A stretch of 64,000 nucleotides of DNA from positions 62,001-126,000 of the forward strand of contig NZ_WKKF01000004.1 in assembly GCF_009674765.1 (NCBI RefSeq), written 5' to 3'. Each line of letters begins with the position of its first letter. The first letter of the stretch is position 1. The position numbers and the translations under genes were made by a program. The notes under the pieces were generated by a model. That model searched no databases and was not told the DNA's origin. It saw only the letters and a list, made by a program, of their open reading frames with translations. Source of the DNA: Metabacillus idriensis. Its GTDB lineage: Bacteria; Bacillota; Bacilli; Bacillales; Bacillaceae. Positions 9,303-16,763 of this stretch are shown piece by piece.

Positions 9303-10091
9303 ATGTGGAAATGGGAATGTGAAGACTCGAATCCTAAGGGTGTTATCGTAATTGTGCACGGTGCAGCAGAACATCACGGACGTTACCGCTGGCTCGTTGA
9401 AATGTGGAAGTGCTCCGGGTATCATGTCATTATGGGAGATCTCCCAGGTCAAGGTACATCGACGAGAAGACGGGGTCATATTCTGTCATTTGACGAGTAT
9501 ATCATCGAATTTAATGTGTGGGTGGATGAAGCACGGAAGCTTGGATTGCCTCTTTTTTTACTGGGTCACAGCATGGGCGGGCTGATCGTCATACGGGCTA
9601 TGCAGGAAAAACACCAGCATATAAACGGTGTTATTTTATCTTCACCATGCCTGGGCCTCGTATATAAGCCAAGCAAAGCGATGGAGCTGATTTCTAAACC
9701 TTTAAACATTATTGCTCCGGCGCTCAGAGTTGATTCCGGCTTATCTGTAAATATAGCTACAAGAAATAAGGAAGTGAGAGACGCCGATGAGAATGATACA
9801 CTTTATGTGACAAAAGTGTCCATAAGATGGTATCGTGAATTAATTAAGGCAATTGAACAGGCGCATATAAACGTGAAGAAGTTTCCTGATTTACCTCTTC
9901 TTGTCATGCAGGGCGGGGATGATAAAGTGGTTGACAGCTCGGCTGTTAAGACATGGTTCAACCGTGCTGCATTGTCGGAAAAAGCTTTTAAAGAATGGAT
10001 TGGCTTTTATCATGAAATATTTAATGAGCCTGAGCGGGATCAAGTATTTAAGTACGCTCAATCGTTTGTCGATGCACATTTAGAGAGCTGA
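9303..10091 (+). CDS. ytpA: Alpha/beta-hydrolase, lysophospholipase YtpA
   Basis: 262 residues from ATG 9303. This start has AAAGGTG about 10 bases upstream and gives the N-terminus MWKWECEDS, like B. subtilis YtpA; the GTG at 9291 is too close to the site. Monoacylglycerol-lipase-type hydrolase: oxyanion region VHGAAEHHGRY, nucleophile Ser90 in GHSMGG (88-93), acidic residue in GGDDKVVD and His in FYHEIFNEPE. B. subtilis YtpA has phospholipase activity and was linked to bacilysocin formation. It precedes ytpB by 19 bp from stop to start, so the two form an operon. Confidence 0.93.
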   Translation: MWKWECEDSNPKGVIVIVHGAAEHHGRYRWLVEMWKCSGYHVIMGDLPGQGTSTRRRGHILSFDEYIIEFNVWVDEARKLGLPLFLLGHSMGGLIVIRAMQEKHQHINGVILSSPCLGLVYKPSKAMELISKPLNIIAPALRVDSGLSVNIATRNKEVRDADENDTLYVTKVSIRWYRELIKAIEQAHINVKKFPDLPLLVMQGGDDKVVDSSAVKTWFNRAALSEKAFKEWIGFYHEIFNEPERDQVFKYAQSFVDAHLES

Positions 10092-10110
10092 TAATAAAGA
10101 GGTGATCTTA

Positions 10111-11190
10111 TTGACGGCAATACCGCAGCACCCGCTGCGACTAATGGCGAAAATTTATAAAGATATTTTTCCGATTGTGCATACCCATCTAAATGGATGG
10201 AGAGAAAAAGCAAGTCAGATTCAAAATGCGGAACTTAGAAATCAGGCGCTGGCAAGTATAAACGGTAAATCCTTCCACTGTGAGGGCGGAGGGATTTTTG
10301 GTCTTTTATCAGAGACAAACAAGCATGAATGCATTGAATTTATTGTAGCTTATCAGACCATAAGTGATTATCTTGATAATTTATGCGACCGAAGTACGTC
10401 GCTTGATCCATTGGATTTTGCCATGCTGCATCAATCAATGAATGATGCACTGACTGTAGGAGCACCACTGAAGAATTACTATTCTTACCGGACCGATCAA
10501 AATGACGGCGGATACTTGCACGCACTCGTATCCACTTGCCAGAATATATTAAGCAGACTCGGTAACTACTCTCTTATTTCAGAGCATCTGCTCGAATTAT
10601 CCTGTTATTACTGTGATTTGCAAGTACATAAGCATGTAACTATGGATGAGCGCATACCAAGGCTTGAAACATGGTTTGAAAAAAACAAACAGGGATTGCC
10701 GGACATGCAGTGGTATGAATTTTCTGCATGCGCAGGATCAACTTTAGGCATTTTTTGCCTGGTCTCTTACGCATTCCGAGATGATTTCAGCGAAAAAGAA
10801 GCCTTCCGCATCCGTGAAAGCTATTTTCCGTACGTTCAAGGACTGCATATTCTGCTCGACTATTTAATTGATCAGGAAGAAGACCGGATCGGCGGAGATT
10901 TGAATTTCTGCAATTACTATAAGACCGAGAAGGAAATGATGATGAGGCTTGAGCATTTCGTCCTTCAGGCTGAATCAAACCTCAGCGGAATTCCTCATGA
11001 AAACTTTCATAAACTTATTCACAGAGGACTGCTTGGCGTTTATTTATCTGACGAGAAAGTAACTTCAAGAAAAGATCTCGGGAAGCTTGCCAGACAGTTA
11101 ATTAAACTTGGCGGAAAAACATCTTCGTTCTTTTATTGGAATGGACGGGCCTACCGGGCTATTCAGAAAATGGCTGCCAGAAGCTCTTAA
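10111..11190 (+). CDS. ytpB: Tetraprenyl-beta-curcumene synthase YtpB
   Basis: 359 residues (DUF2600 family). B. subtilis YtpB cyclises C35 heptaprenyl pyrophosphate to tetraprenyl-beta-curcumene, precursor of sesquarterpenes. The Asp-rich stretch DYLDNLCDR (86-94) is the candidate metal/pyrophosphate site; the protein does not resemble ordinary terpene synthases elsewhere. The TTG at 10111 is chosen because AAAGAGGTGA (10096-10105) ends 5 bases before it; the GTG at 10102 lies inside that site. Co-transcribed with ytpA. Confidence 0.92.
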   Translation: MTAIPQHPLRLMAKIYKDIFPIVHTHLNGWREKASQIQNAELRNQALASINGKSFHCEGGGIFGLLSETNKHECIEFIVAYQTISDYLDNLCDRSTSLDPLDFAMLHQSMNDALTVGAPLKNYYSYRTDQNDGGYLHALVSTCQNILSRLGNYSLISEHLLELSCYYCDLQVHKHVTMDERIPRLETWFEKNKQGLPDMQWYEFSACAGSTLGIFCLVSYAFRDDFSEKEAFRIRESYFPYVQGLHILLDYLIDQEEDRIGGDLNFCNYYKTEKEMMMRLEHFVLQAESNLSGIPHENFHKLIHRGLLGVYLSDEKVTSRKDLGKLARQLIKLGGKTSSFFYWNGRAYRAIQKMAARSS

Positions 11191-11193
11191 GGA

Positions 11194-11504
11194 AAGGGGC
11201 TGTCCAGAAAGTCTGTCTTCACATATATTTTTGTTTTGATGATAAATATTGCTCGTTCCTTTCCGCTGCAGTCACTTGCTTTCCGCGGGGAGGATGGGAG
11301 CCTCCTCGGCTTTGCCTGTGGGGTCTCCCATTTCCCTCTACTTTCCCGCAGGAGTCAAGTGCCTTCCGCTACAATCCACTTAAGATTTTACATTTAGTCT
11401 AAAAACAACAAAGATTACGAAAAGAGCCTACAGAAAAAAGCAGGCAGGAAAAAACATTTGATTTCCTGCTTGCTTCATTTTAGAGACTTAATGGACAACC
11501 CCTT
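11194..11504. repeat. Interspersed GC-rich hairpin element, copy 1
   Basis: Fills the gap between the convergent ytpB and ytqB. The core (11254-11382) starts CGTTCCTTTCCGCTGCAG and ends with CCGCAGGAGTCAAGTGCCTT and the complement of the start, forming a long imperfect hairpin. Outer ends are 13-bp inverted repeats with one mismatch (11194-11206, 11492-11504; AAGGGGCTGTCCA type). The core is about 80 percent identical by eye to the copy at 33170-33387. This kind of element is dispersed in many Bacillaceae genomes; it carries no ORF and looks non-autonomous. Confidence 0.8.
11434..11474 (-). terminator. Terminator of ytqB
   Basis: 12-bp stem with one wobble (11440-11451 with 11462-11473), followed on the minus strand by TTTTTTC. 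Lies inside the right part of the repeat element. Confidence 0.75.
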
Positions 11505-11506
11505 GC

Positions 11507-12085
11507 CTATGCCTGCATTTTTTCAATAGCGATAATAAATGGAGCACTGTTTTTCTGGTTAAGAAATTGATACTGCAGAACGTGCGCCTTTTTTTGATCC
11601 AGCTGTCCTGCATATTCTAATAGGGCATCACGTTCCATTTTCCCGCCGGGGTGACCGTGATAAATGACAAGAATGATGACTCCGCCCTGCTTCATCATGG
11701 AATAAAGCTGTTCAATTGCTCTAATCGTTGACGCTGGCTTCGTGACGATTTCTTTGTCGCCGCCAGGCAAATAGCCTAAGTTGAAGATAGCAGAAGCTAA
11801 ATTTCCTGAGACAGTGGCCGGCAGGCAGTCAGCTGCCTTTGCATGGCTTTCTTTGAATAGTGTTACACGGTCAGTTAATGAGTGTTCTGACAGTCTTGCT
11901 GATGTAGCCTGAATGGCCTCATCCTGAATATCAAACCCATAAACATGCCCGGTTTCACCAACAAGATCTGCAAGAAAAACCGTATCATGCCCGTTTCCGA
12001 TTGTAGCGTCTATTGTAATGTCACCCTGGGTCACTGTCTTGGATAAGATGGATTTTGCAAAAGGAAGCACCCGTTCTAATTTCAT
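11507..12085 (-). CDS. ytqB: Class I SAM-dependent rRNA methyltransferase YtqB
   Basis: 192 residues. The SAM-binding motif I reads DATIGNGHDTVFLA (26-39), and NLGYLPGGD serves as the catalytic-side motif of the 'rRNA methylase' family. The B. subtilis protein binds SAM; its RNA target is not firmly known. The start ATG overlaps the stop of ytqA by 4 bases, so the two are translationally coupled. Confidence 0.93.
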   Translation of the reverse strand: MKLERVLPFAKSILSKTVTQGDITIDATIGNGHDTVFLADLVGETGHVYGFDIQDEAIQATSARLSEHSLTDRVTLFKESHAKAADCLPATVSGNLASAIFNLGYLPGGDKEIVTKPASTIRAIEQLYSMMKQGGVIILVIYHGHPGGKMERDALLEYAGQLDQKKAHVLQYQFLNQKNSAPFIIAIEKMQA

Positions 12086-13047
12086 TCTGCGATTACCTGT
12101 TCTTTCTGAAAAAATTTTCCCTGATAGCTGCCCCGTGCTTTAAGTTCTGCATCAATGGAGTTCAGAACATCCCACTTGTTCACACTCCACATCGGGCCAA
12201 TCATTAAATCAATTGGTCCATCCCCTGTAATCCGGTGAACAATCATTTCCTGCGGCAGAATTTCAAGCTGGTCGCATACCAACCTAACATAGTCTTCTTT
12301 TGTTAAAAATTCCAGTTTGCCCTTTTCATACTGCTTTACCATTGGCGTCCCTTTTAATAAGTGAAGAAGATGAATTTTAATGCCCTGGACATCCAGTTTT
12401 GAAACGGCACGGGCTGTTTCCATCATCATTTCATTTGATTCAAGCGGAAGACCGTTAATAATATGGGAACAAACACGAATGTTATGTTTGCGGAGCTTTT
12501 CTACGCCTTCTTTATAGCATTCATAATCGTGGGCACGGTTTATAAGCAGTGCTGTCCGCTCATGAACAGTCTGCAGCCCAAGTTCAACCCAAAGGTATGT
12601 TCTTTTGTTTAATTCTGCAAGATACTCAATAACATCATCGGGAAGACAGTCTGGCCGTGTTGCAATAGATAATCCGACAACGCCATCCAATTCAAGAACA
12701 GATTCAAATTTCTCACGCAGGACCTCAACTGGTGCATGAGTATTAGTATACGCTTGAAAATAAGCCATATATTTGCCGTTTTTCCATTTTTCGTGCATTT
12801 TATCTTTTATTTGATTGAATTGAGTAACAAGATCCTCTGCGCGGTTTCCTGCAAAATCGCCTGAACCGGCTGCACTGCAAAATGTGCAGCCGCCGTATGC
12901 TGCTGTACCGTCGCGATTGGGGCAGTCAAAGCCTCCGTCTAATGCTACTTTAAAAACTTTATGTCCAAAGTGATTTCTTAAATGATAATTCCATGTATGA
13001 TACCGTTTTTCATCTGCTGCATATGGAAAAGGGTTTATCTGCTTCAA
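12082..13047 (-). CDS. ytqA: Radical SAM protein YtqA (TIGR01212 / YhcC type)
   Basis: 321 residues. The iron-sulfur ligands are C42, C54 and C57 (DCPNRDGTAAYGGCTFC), an unusually wide CX11CX2C spacing that is characteristic of this Elp3-like radical SAM family. The radical SAM barrel follows (ATRPDCL, WVELGLQT, HIINGLPLE). Its reaction is not established; tRNA modification is a common guess. GGAGG precedes the ATG. Operon with ytqB. Confidence 0.93.
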   Translation of the reverse strand: MKQINPFPYAADEKRYHTWNYHLRNHFGHKVFKVALDGGFDCPNRDGTAAYGGCTFCSAAGSGDFAGNRAEDLVTQFNQIKDKMHEKWKNGKYMAYFQAYTNTHAPVEVLREKFESVLELDGVVGLSIATRPDCLPDDVIEYLAELNKRTYLWVELGLQTVHERTALLINRAHDYECYKEGVEKLRKHNIRVCSHIINGLPLESNEMMMETARAVSKLDVQGIKIHLLHLLKGTPMVKQYEKGKLEFLTKEDYVRLVCDQLEILPQEMIVHRITGDGPIDLMIGPMWSVNKWDVLNSIDAELKARGSYQGKFFQKEQVIAE

Positions 13048-13097
13048 ACTAGAAAAACCTCCTTAAATCGTAAATAGCCATCAGAGCATTTTATCAT

Positions 13098-13122
13098 GGT
13101 GTTTGTCTCTATGACAAACACC
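13098..13122. promoter_or_regulatory. Inverted repeat between ytqA and ytzC
   Basis: A perfect 10-bp inverted repeat (GGTGTTTGTC, 5-base spacer, GACAAACACC) about 50 bp before ytqA and 105 bp before ytzC. It has no T-tract, so it looks like an operator for one of the divergent genes rather than a terminator. Confidence 0.4.
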
Positions 13123-13226
13123 TGTAACGTCATTTCCAATTGTTTTTCCGTAATTTGAATGCTGAAATGGAGCAAACTATCCGTAATGAAGTGAAATGCT
13201 TCATTTACTTATAGGGGGTTTGCAAA

Positions 13227-13490
13227 ATGGCAACAAGACAATCTGTAACTGAATGTCTCGACCGATGCTCAAATACGTATGACTATGCCAGAAATCAATA
13301 TGCTGAAGGATCTAAGCAGGAGCATTACAATGACACGGAGTATTCACAAGCTCAACAAATGCTTGAGGATGCGGTAAATGAGTGCAATTCTTTAACATTA
13401 AGCGCTAATGATCAGCAAAAAGAACAGCTTTACAGAATGCGCCTTCAGCTTCAGCAGCTTCAAAATGAAATGATTTTACTGGATCATTAG
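13227..13490 (+). CDS. ytzC: DUF2524 family small protein YtzC
   Basis: 87 residues, all helical by composition and Gln/Glu/Asn rich. The words QYAEGSKQEHYNDTEYSQAQ and the paired LQLQQLQNEM heptads fit the YtzC family. Function unknown. The start ATG follows AGGGGG. A 7-bp inverted repeat (13185-13191 with 13199-13205) lies just before the ribosome binding site. Same neighbour (ytqA) as in B. subtilis. Confidence 0.88.
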   Translation: MATRQSVTECLDRCSNTYDYARNQYAEGSKQEHYNDTEYSQAQQMLEDAVNECNSLTLSANDQQKEQLYRMRLQLQQLQNEMILLDH

Positions 13491-13504
13491 GAGGTCTGTG
13501 TCAG

Positions 13505-13666
13505 ATGAAAAAACGTTCAAAACAGAATAACCCTGAACAAAAGACAAGAAACGGCGCCAATAATCAAGATGTTGAATTTGGGAAAGATTTCGATCCTGTT
13601 AAGCAATCCAAGAAAAAGTACGAGCAGCAGGGGCAGCCTGTAAAATCGAAACAGCGTTCAGAATAA
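13505..13666 (+). CDS. Small basic protein, 53 codons, unknown function
   Basis: ATG at 13505 with GGAGG (13490-13494) at 10 bases, overlapping the end of ytzC, so the two are co-transcribed. The product begins MKKRSKQNNPEQKTRNG and is rich in Lys, Gln, Asn and Ser with no hydrophobic core (VEFGKDFDPVKQSKKK in the middle). The composition resembles small spore or disordered proteins of Bacillus, but I cannot assign it. A strong terminator follows at once, which supports it being the last gene. Confidence 0.65.
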   Translation: MKKRSKQNNPEQKTRNGANNQDVEFGKDFDPVKQSKKKYEQQGQPVKSKQRSE

Positions 13667-13670
13667 GTTT

Positions 13671-13710
13671 GAAAACTGCTTCCATTATGGAGGCAGTTTT
13701 CATTTTTTTA
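13671..13710 (+). terminator. Terminator of ytzC operon
   Basis: 15-bp stem with one wobble (13671-13685 with 13687-13701) and a T-tract. Confidence 0.88.
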
Positions 13711-13717
13711 GAAACAA

Positions 13718-13767
13718 TTGAAAATATATTGTATTAGGTGTACTATATGAACTAGTACACCTAATAC
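13718..13767 (+). promoter_or_regulatory. ytr operon promoter and YtrA-type operator
   Basis: TTGAAA (13718-13723) and TACTAT (13741-13746) are 17 bp apart. A perfect 15-bp inverted repeat (arms 13731-13745 and 13753-13767) covers the -10 box. It contains GTGTA-N13-TACAC, the same layout as the operator bound by YtrA in B. subtilis (AGTGTA-N13-TACACT). Autoregulation by the first gene product is expected. Confidence 0.85.
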
Positions 13768-13809
13768 ATAAGATAGTGTATATCCCAGTTAAAGAAAGAA
13801 GGGAGACCG

Positions 13810-14199
13810 ATGATTCAAATTGATCCGCGCAGTTCAACAGCAATCTATGAGCAAATCATACAGCAGATGAAAGAGCTTTGTTTAAAGGGAGTATTAAAGC
13901 CTGGTGAAAAACTGCCATCTGTAAGAGAGCTCTCAACAATGATTATTGCAAATCCAAATACAGTGAGCAAAGCTTATAAAGAATTAGAACGGGAAGGCAT
14001 GATTGAAACATTAAGGGGCAGAGGAACCTTTGTATCGGAGAATGCCCAAATAACATTGGATCAGGGGAAGATGGAGATGATTAAAGAACAGTTGAAACCG
14101 CTTATTGTAGATGCGGTATATGCAGGTGTGGACATTGAAATCCTCCATAGATGGATTGAGGAAATCAGCAGGGAAATGAGGGGTGGAAAAGATGATTGA
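13810..14199 (+). CDS. ytrA: GntR-family repressor YtrA
   Basis: 129 residues: a GntR winged helix (about 8-76; LKPGEKLPSVRELS, NPNTVSKAYKELEREG) followed by the short C-terminal dimerisation tail of the YtrA subfamily. In B. subtilis YtrA responds to lipid-II-binding cell-wall antibiotics and represses the adjacent ABC operon. Start ATG after AAGGGAG. Its stop overlaps the start of the ATPase gene. Confidence 0.93.
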   Translation: MIQIDPRSSTAIYEQIIQQMKELCLKGVLKPGEKLPSVRELSTMIIANPNTVSKAYKELEREGMIETLRGRGTFVSENAQITLDQGKMEMIKEQLKPLIVDAVYAGVDIEILHRWIEEISREMRGGKDD

Positions 14200-15070
14200 G
14201 CTGAAGAATCTTTCGAAAACGCTTGATGGAGAAAAAGTTCTTGATTCCATCTCACTGAAGCTCGGCAAGGGAGAAATATTTGGATTACTTGGCCGGAATG
14301 GTTCGGGGAAAACAACGATTTTACGGTTGATTCAGCAAATTATTCTCCCGGATGAAGGTGAGATTTTGTTTGAGGGTGTCTCTATTAAAGAAAATCCTCT
14401 TATCAAACGAAAAGTCATTTTCGTGTCTGTTCAGAATCCTTTCTATGACAGATACACATACAGGGAACTAGTACGTATTCTAAAGCCGCTCTATCCTGAT
14501 TTTGATGTGACCTACTCAAATGAACTGATCAACAGATACGCTATTCCTGAAACGAAAAAGTACCGTGAGCTTTCAACTGGTTTGAAAAAACAGCTCGCCC
14601 TGATTCTTGCATTTGCGACTCGTCCTGCAGTAATTCTGCTTGATGAGCCGACAGACGGCATTGACGCTGTAACACGTCATGATCTCCTGCAGCTGATGAT
14701 TGATGAAGTCGCAGAAAGGGAAACGACTATTCTCATTACATCCCATCGGTTAGAAGATATTGAACGAATTAGCAGCCGCATTGGTTTTTTGGAAGGAAAA
14801 TCCCTTACAAATGTGATGGAAATGGACGCAGTAAAAGAAGATTACATGAAAATTCAGGCAGTATTTGATGAGGATGTTCATCTGAAAATTAGAGAACGGA
14901 ACATCTCAATTCTCGATTACACGGGTGTATTTTATACCCTTCTTCTAAAAAGAGATGACGAAGAGAGTCAGAATTGGCTGAGATCATTGAATCCTAAAGT
15001 GTGGAATCAGCTTCCGGTCAATTTAGAAGAAGTATTTATCGCTAAGTTTGGAGGGAAGCGGAGATGGTAG
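14192..15070 (+). CDS. ytrB: ABC transporter ATPase YtrB-like
   Basis: 292 residues from ATG 14192 (site GGGGTGG; the GTG at 14183 lies in the site). Walker A GRNGSGKT at 34-41; Walker B ILLDEPTDG. The signature loop is ELSTGLKKQ instead of LSGGQ, as in the YtrB/YhcG group of exporters. It overlaps ytrA by 8 bases. Probably energises the permease encoded next. Confidence 0.9.
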   Translation: MIELKNLSKTLDGEKVLDSISLKLGKGEIFGLLGRNGSGKTTILRLIQQIILPDEGEILFEGVSIKENPLIKRKVIFVSVQNPFYDRYTYRELVRILKPLYPDFDVTYSNELINRYAIPETKKYRELSTGLKKQLALILAFATRPAVILLDEPTDGIDAVTRHDLLQLMIDEVAERETTILITSHRLEDIERISSRIGFLEGKSLTNVMEMDAVKEDYMKIQAVFDEDVHLKIRERNISILDYTGVFYTLLLKRDDEESQNWLRSLNPKVWNQLPVNLEEVFIAKFGGKRRW

Positions 15071-16053
15071 GAGGAGGTCTTTTTGAAAAAGAGTTTAAGC
15101 AAGTCAGAACACTGTTTTTATTTTTGTTTATATTTAACTCGTTCGCATTGCCATTTACCATTTGGACACAGTATTCAAGTCATGTGGAATTATTAAAAAA
15201 ATATCCAGACTACACTTCAGAGCCGTTTGTTATTCAATTTGGAGCAGATCCGCTTCTTTTCATCAGCACATTGTTTCTCTTTTTTATTGCTATTAATCAA
15301 ATGGGAACAGAACGCGCAAAGGGAATGATGGATTTTACTTTAGCGCTGCCGTATAAGAGATCAAAAATATTCTTTGTGAAATGGGTTTTAGCTATTGGAA
15401 TAATCGTATTTTCTACCCTCATTTCGCTGATTTTATCAGGCAGCTACATTGAATGGCACGATATTGCTGTTTCTCAGCCGCTGTTCAATTATTATTTTAT
15501 CTACTTTTCTTCCCTTACTATGTTTTATACTCTGACCTTGTCTGCGGGAGCGCTTACCGGAACTCCATTTGCGCAGGGGCTGACTGCAATCAGTGCTTCT
15601 GTTCTGCCGCTGCTGTTTACATTTGTCATTGCGATGAATGTCCAGGCATTCAGCAATGTTTACTATCCGGAAATGGAAATGTGGTATGAAGCAGGTTATT
15701 TATTTACTCCGGCTCTTCAATTTTTCGGAGGGACAGCCTTTCAGGAAATCCCTTACACTTACAGGTACTATTTCTTGATTCCTGGCGGTATGGCCGCTCT
15801 TTTCTATCTTATTGGTTATTTCTCATTCATCAGGCATCCAAATGAGCGAAACGGCAATTTCTTTTTGTGGAAACAGCTGAATTTACCAGTTCAAATAATT
15901 GTTATTCTGCTCGGTGTGCTTGGTTTCAGTTCAATTGGATACGGTATCTCTAATGAAAGTTTTACAGGCTATATCTTAGGTGCCGTTATTGGTGCAGCAG
16001 TCAGTATCATACTTGGCTATTACTTGATTTATAAAAAAACAAAGCAGGCATAG
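15064..16053 (+). CDS. ABC transporter permease, YtrC/YtrD type
   Basis: 329 residues with about seven hydrophobic segments and an extracytoplasmic region after the first (about 35-65), like B. subtilis YtrC and YtrD. Start ATG 15064 overlaps the stop of the previous gene and has GGAGGG 8 bases upstream. B. subtilis has two such permease genes in tandem (ytrC, ytrD); here there is only one, so the YtrB-containing transporter is probably built on a homodimer of this protein (inference). Confidence 0.85.
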   Translation: MVGGGLFEKEFKQVRTLFLFLFIFNSFALPFTIWTQYSSHVELLKKYPDYTSEPFVIQFGADPLLFISTLFLFFIAINQMGTERAKGMMDFTLALPYKRSKIFFVKWVLAIGIIVFSTLISLILSGSYIEWHDIAVSQPLFNYYFIYFSSLTMFYTLTLSAGALTGTPFAQGLTAISASVLPLLFTFVIAMNVQAFSNVYYPEMEMWYEAGYLFTPALQFFGGTAFQEIPYTYRYYFLIPGGMAALFYLIGYFSFIRHPNERNGNFFLWKQLNLPVQIIVILLGVLGFSSIGYGISNESFTGYILGAVIGAAVSIILGYYLIYKKTKQA

Positions 16054-16064
16054 GAGAGAGAAAC

Positions 16065-16763
16065 ATGATTAAAGTTGAACATTTAAGTCACTCCTTTAAG
16101 GTTGGGAAAAAAGGCAGTGAAAAAGAAATTCCGGTTCTAAAAGGTGTAACATTTGAAGTGAAAAAAGGGGAAATTGCATCGATTGTCGGCAGAAGCGGTT
16201 CCGGAAAATCGACTTTGCTGAATCTTGTATCAGGTTTTATCCCGCCGACAGCCGGTAAGATACTGGTAGATGGTACACTTGTTACAGATTTTAATGAGAA
16301 GGAGTGGGCAGAGTTCCGGTTAAACACATTCGGGTTTATTTTTCAAAGCTTTCAGCTGATTCCCAGCCTGACGACATTTGAAAATATTGAACTTCCTTTG
16401 ACATTAAAGGGCATACCTTCGTCTGAACGCAAAACAATCGTGACAGAGATGCTTTATCGCATTGGGCTTGAAAACCATTCATCCCATTATCCGAATGAAC
16501 TTTCTGGAGGTCAGCAGCAGCGTGTTGGAATTGGCCGCGCTTTAATTACTAATCCGGAAATCATCCTGGCCGATGAGCCTACAGGAAGTCTAGATAGTGA
16601 AACGGAAAAAGAGATTCTTCTGCTGATCAAAGAATTAAACGCTGAAAAAGGCATTACTTTTTTCATCATCACGCATGACGAGGAAGTAGCTGCTTACAGT
16701 GACCGCAGATTTGAGCTTCAAGATGGTGTGTTAAAGGAAGGGGGTGTTCCGGTTGAAATTTAA
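16065..16763 (+). CDS. ytrE: ABC transporter ATPase YtrE (MacB/LolD class)
   Basis: 232 residues. Walker A GRSGSGKST, signature LSGGQQQR, Walker B ILADEPTGSLD and the switch His in FIITHDEE are all canonical. The class partners with FtsX/MacB-type permeases, here YtrF downstream. Its stop overlaps the ytrF start. Starts at ATG 16065 after AGGAGAG. Confidence 0.93.
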   Translation: MIKVEHLSHSFKVGKKGSEKEIPVLKGVTFEVKKGEIASIVGRSGSGKSTLLNLVSGFIPPTAGKILVDGTLVTDFNEKEWAEFRLNTFGFIFQSFQLIPSLTTFENIELPLTLKGIPSSERKTIVTEMLYRIGLENHSSHYPNELSGGQQQRVGIGRALITNPEIILADEPTGSLDSETEKEILLLIKELNAEKGITFFIITHDEEVAAYSDRRFELQDGVLKEGGVPVEI

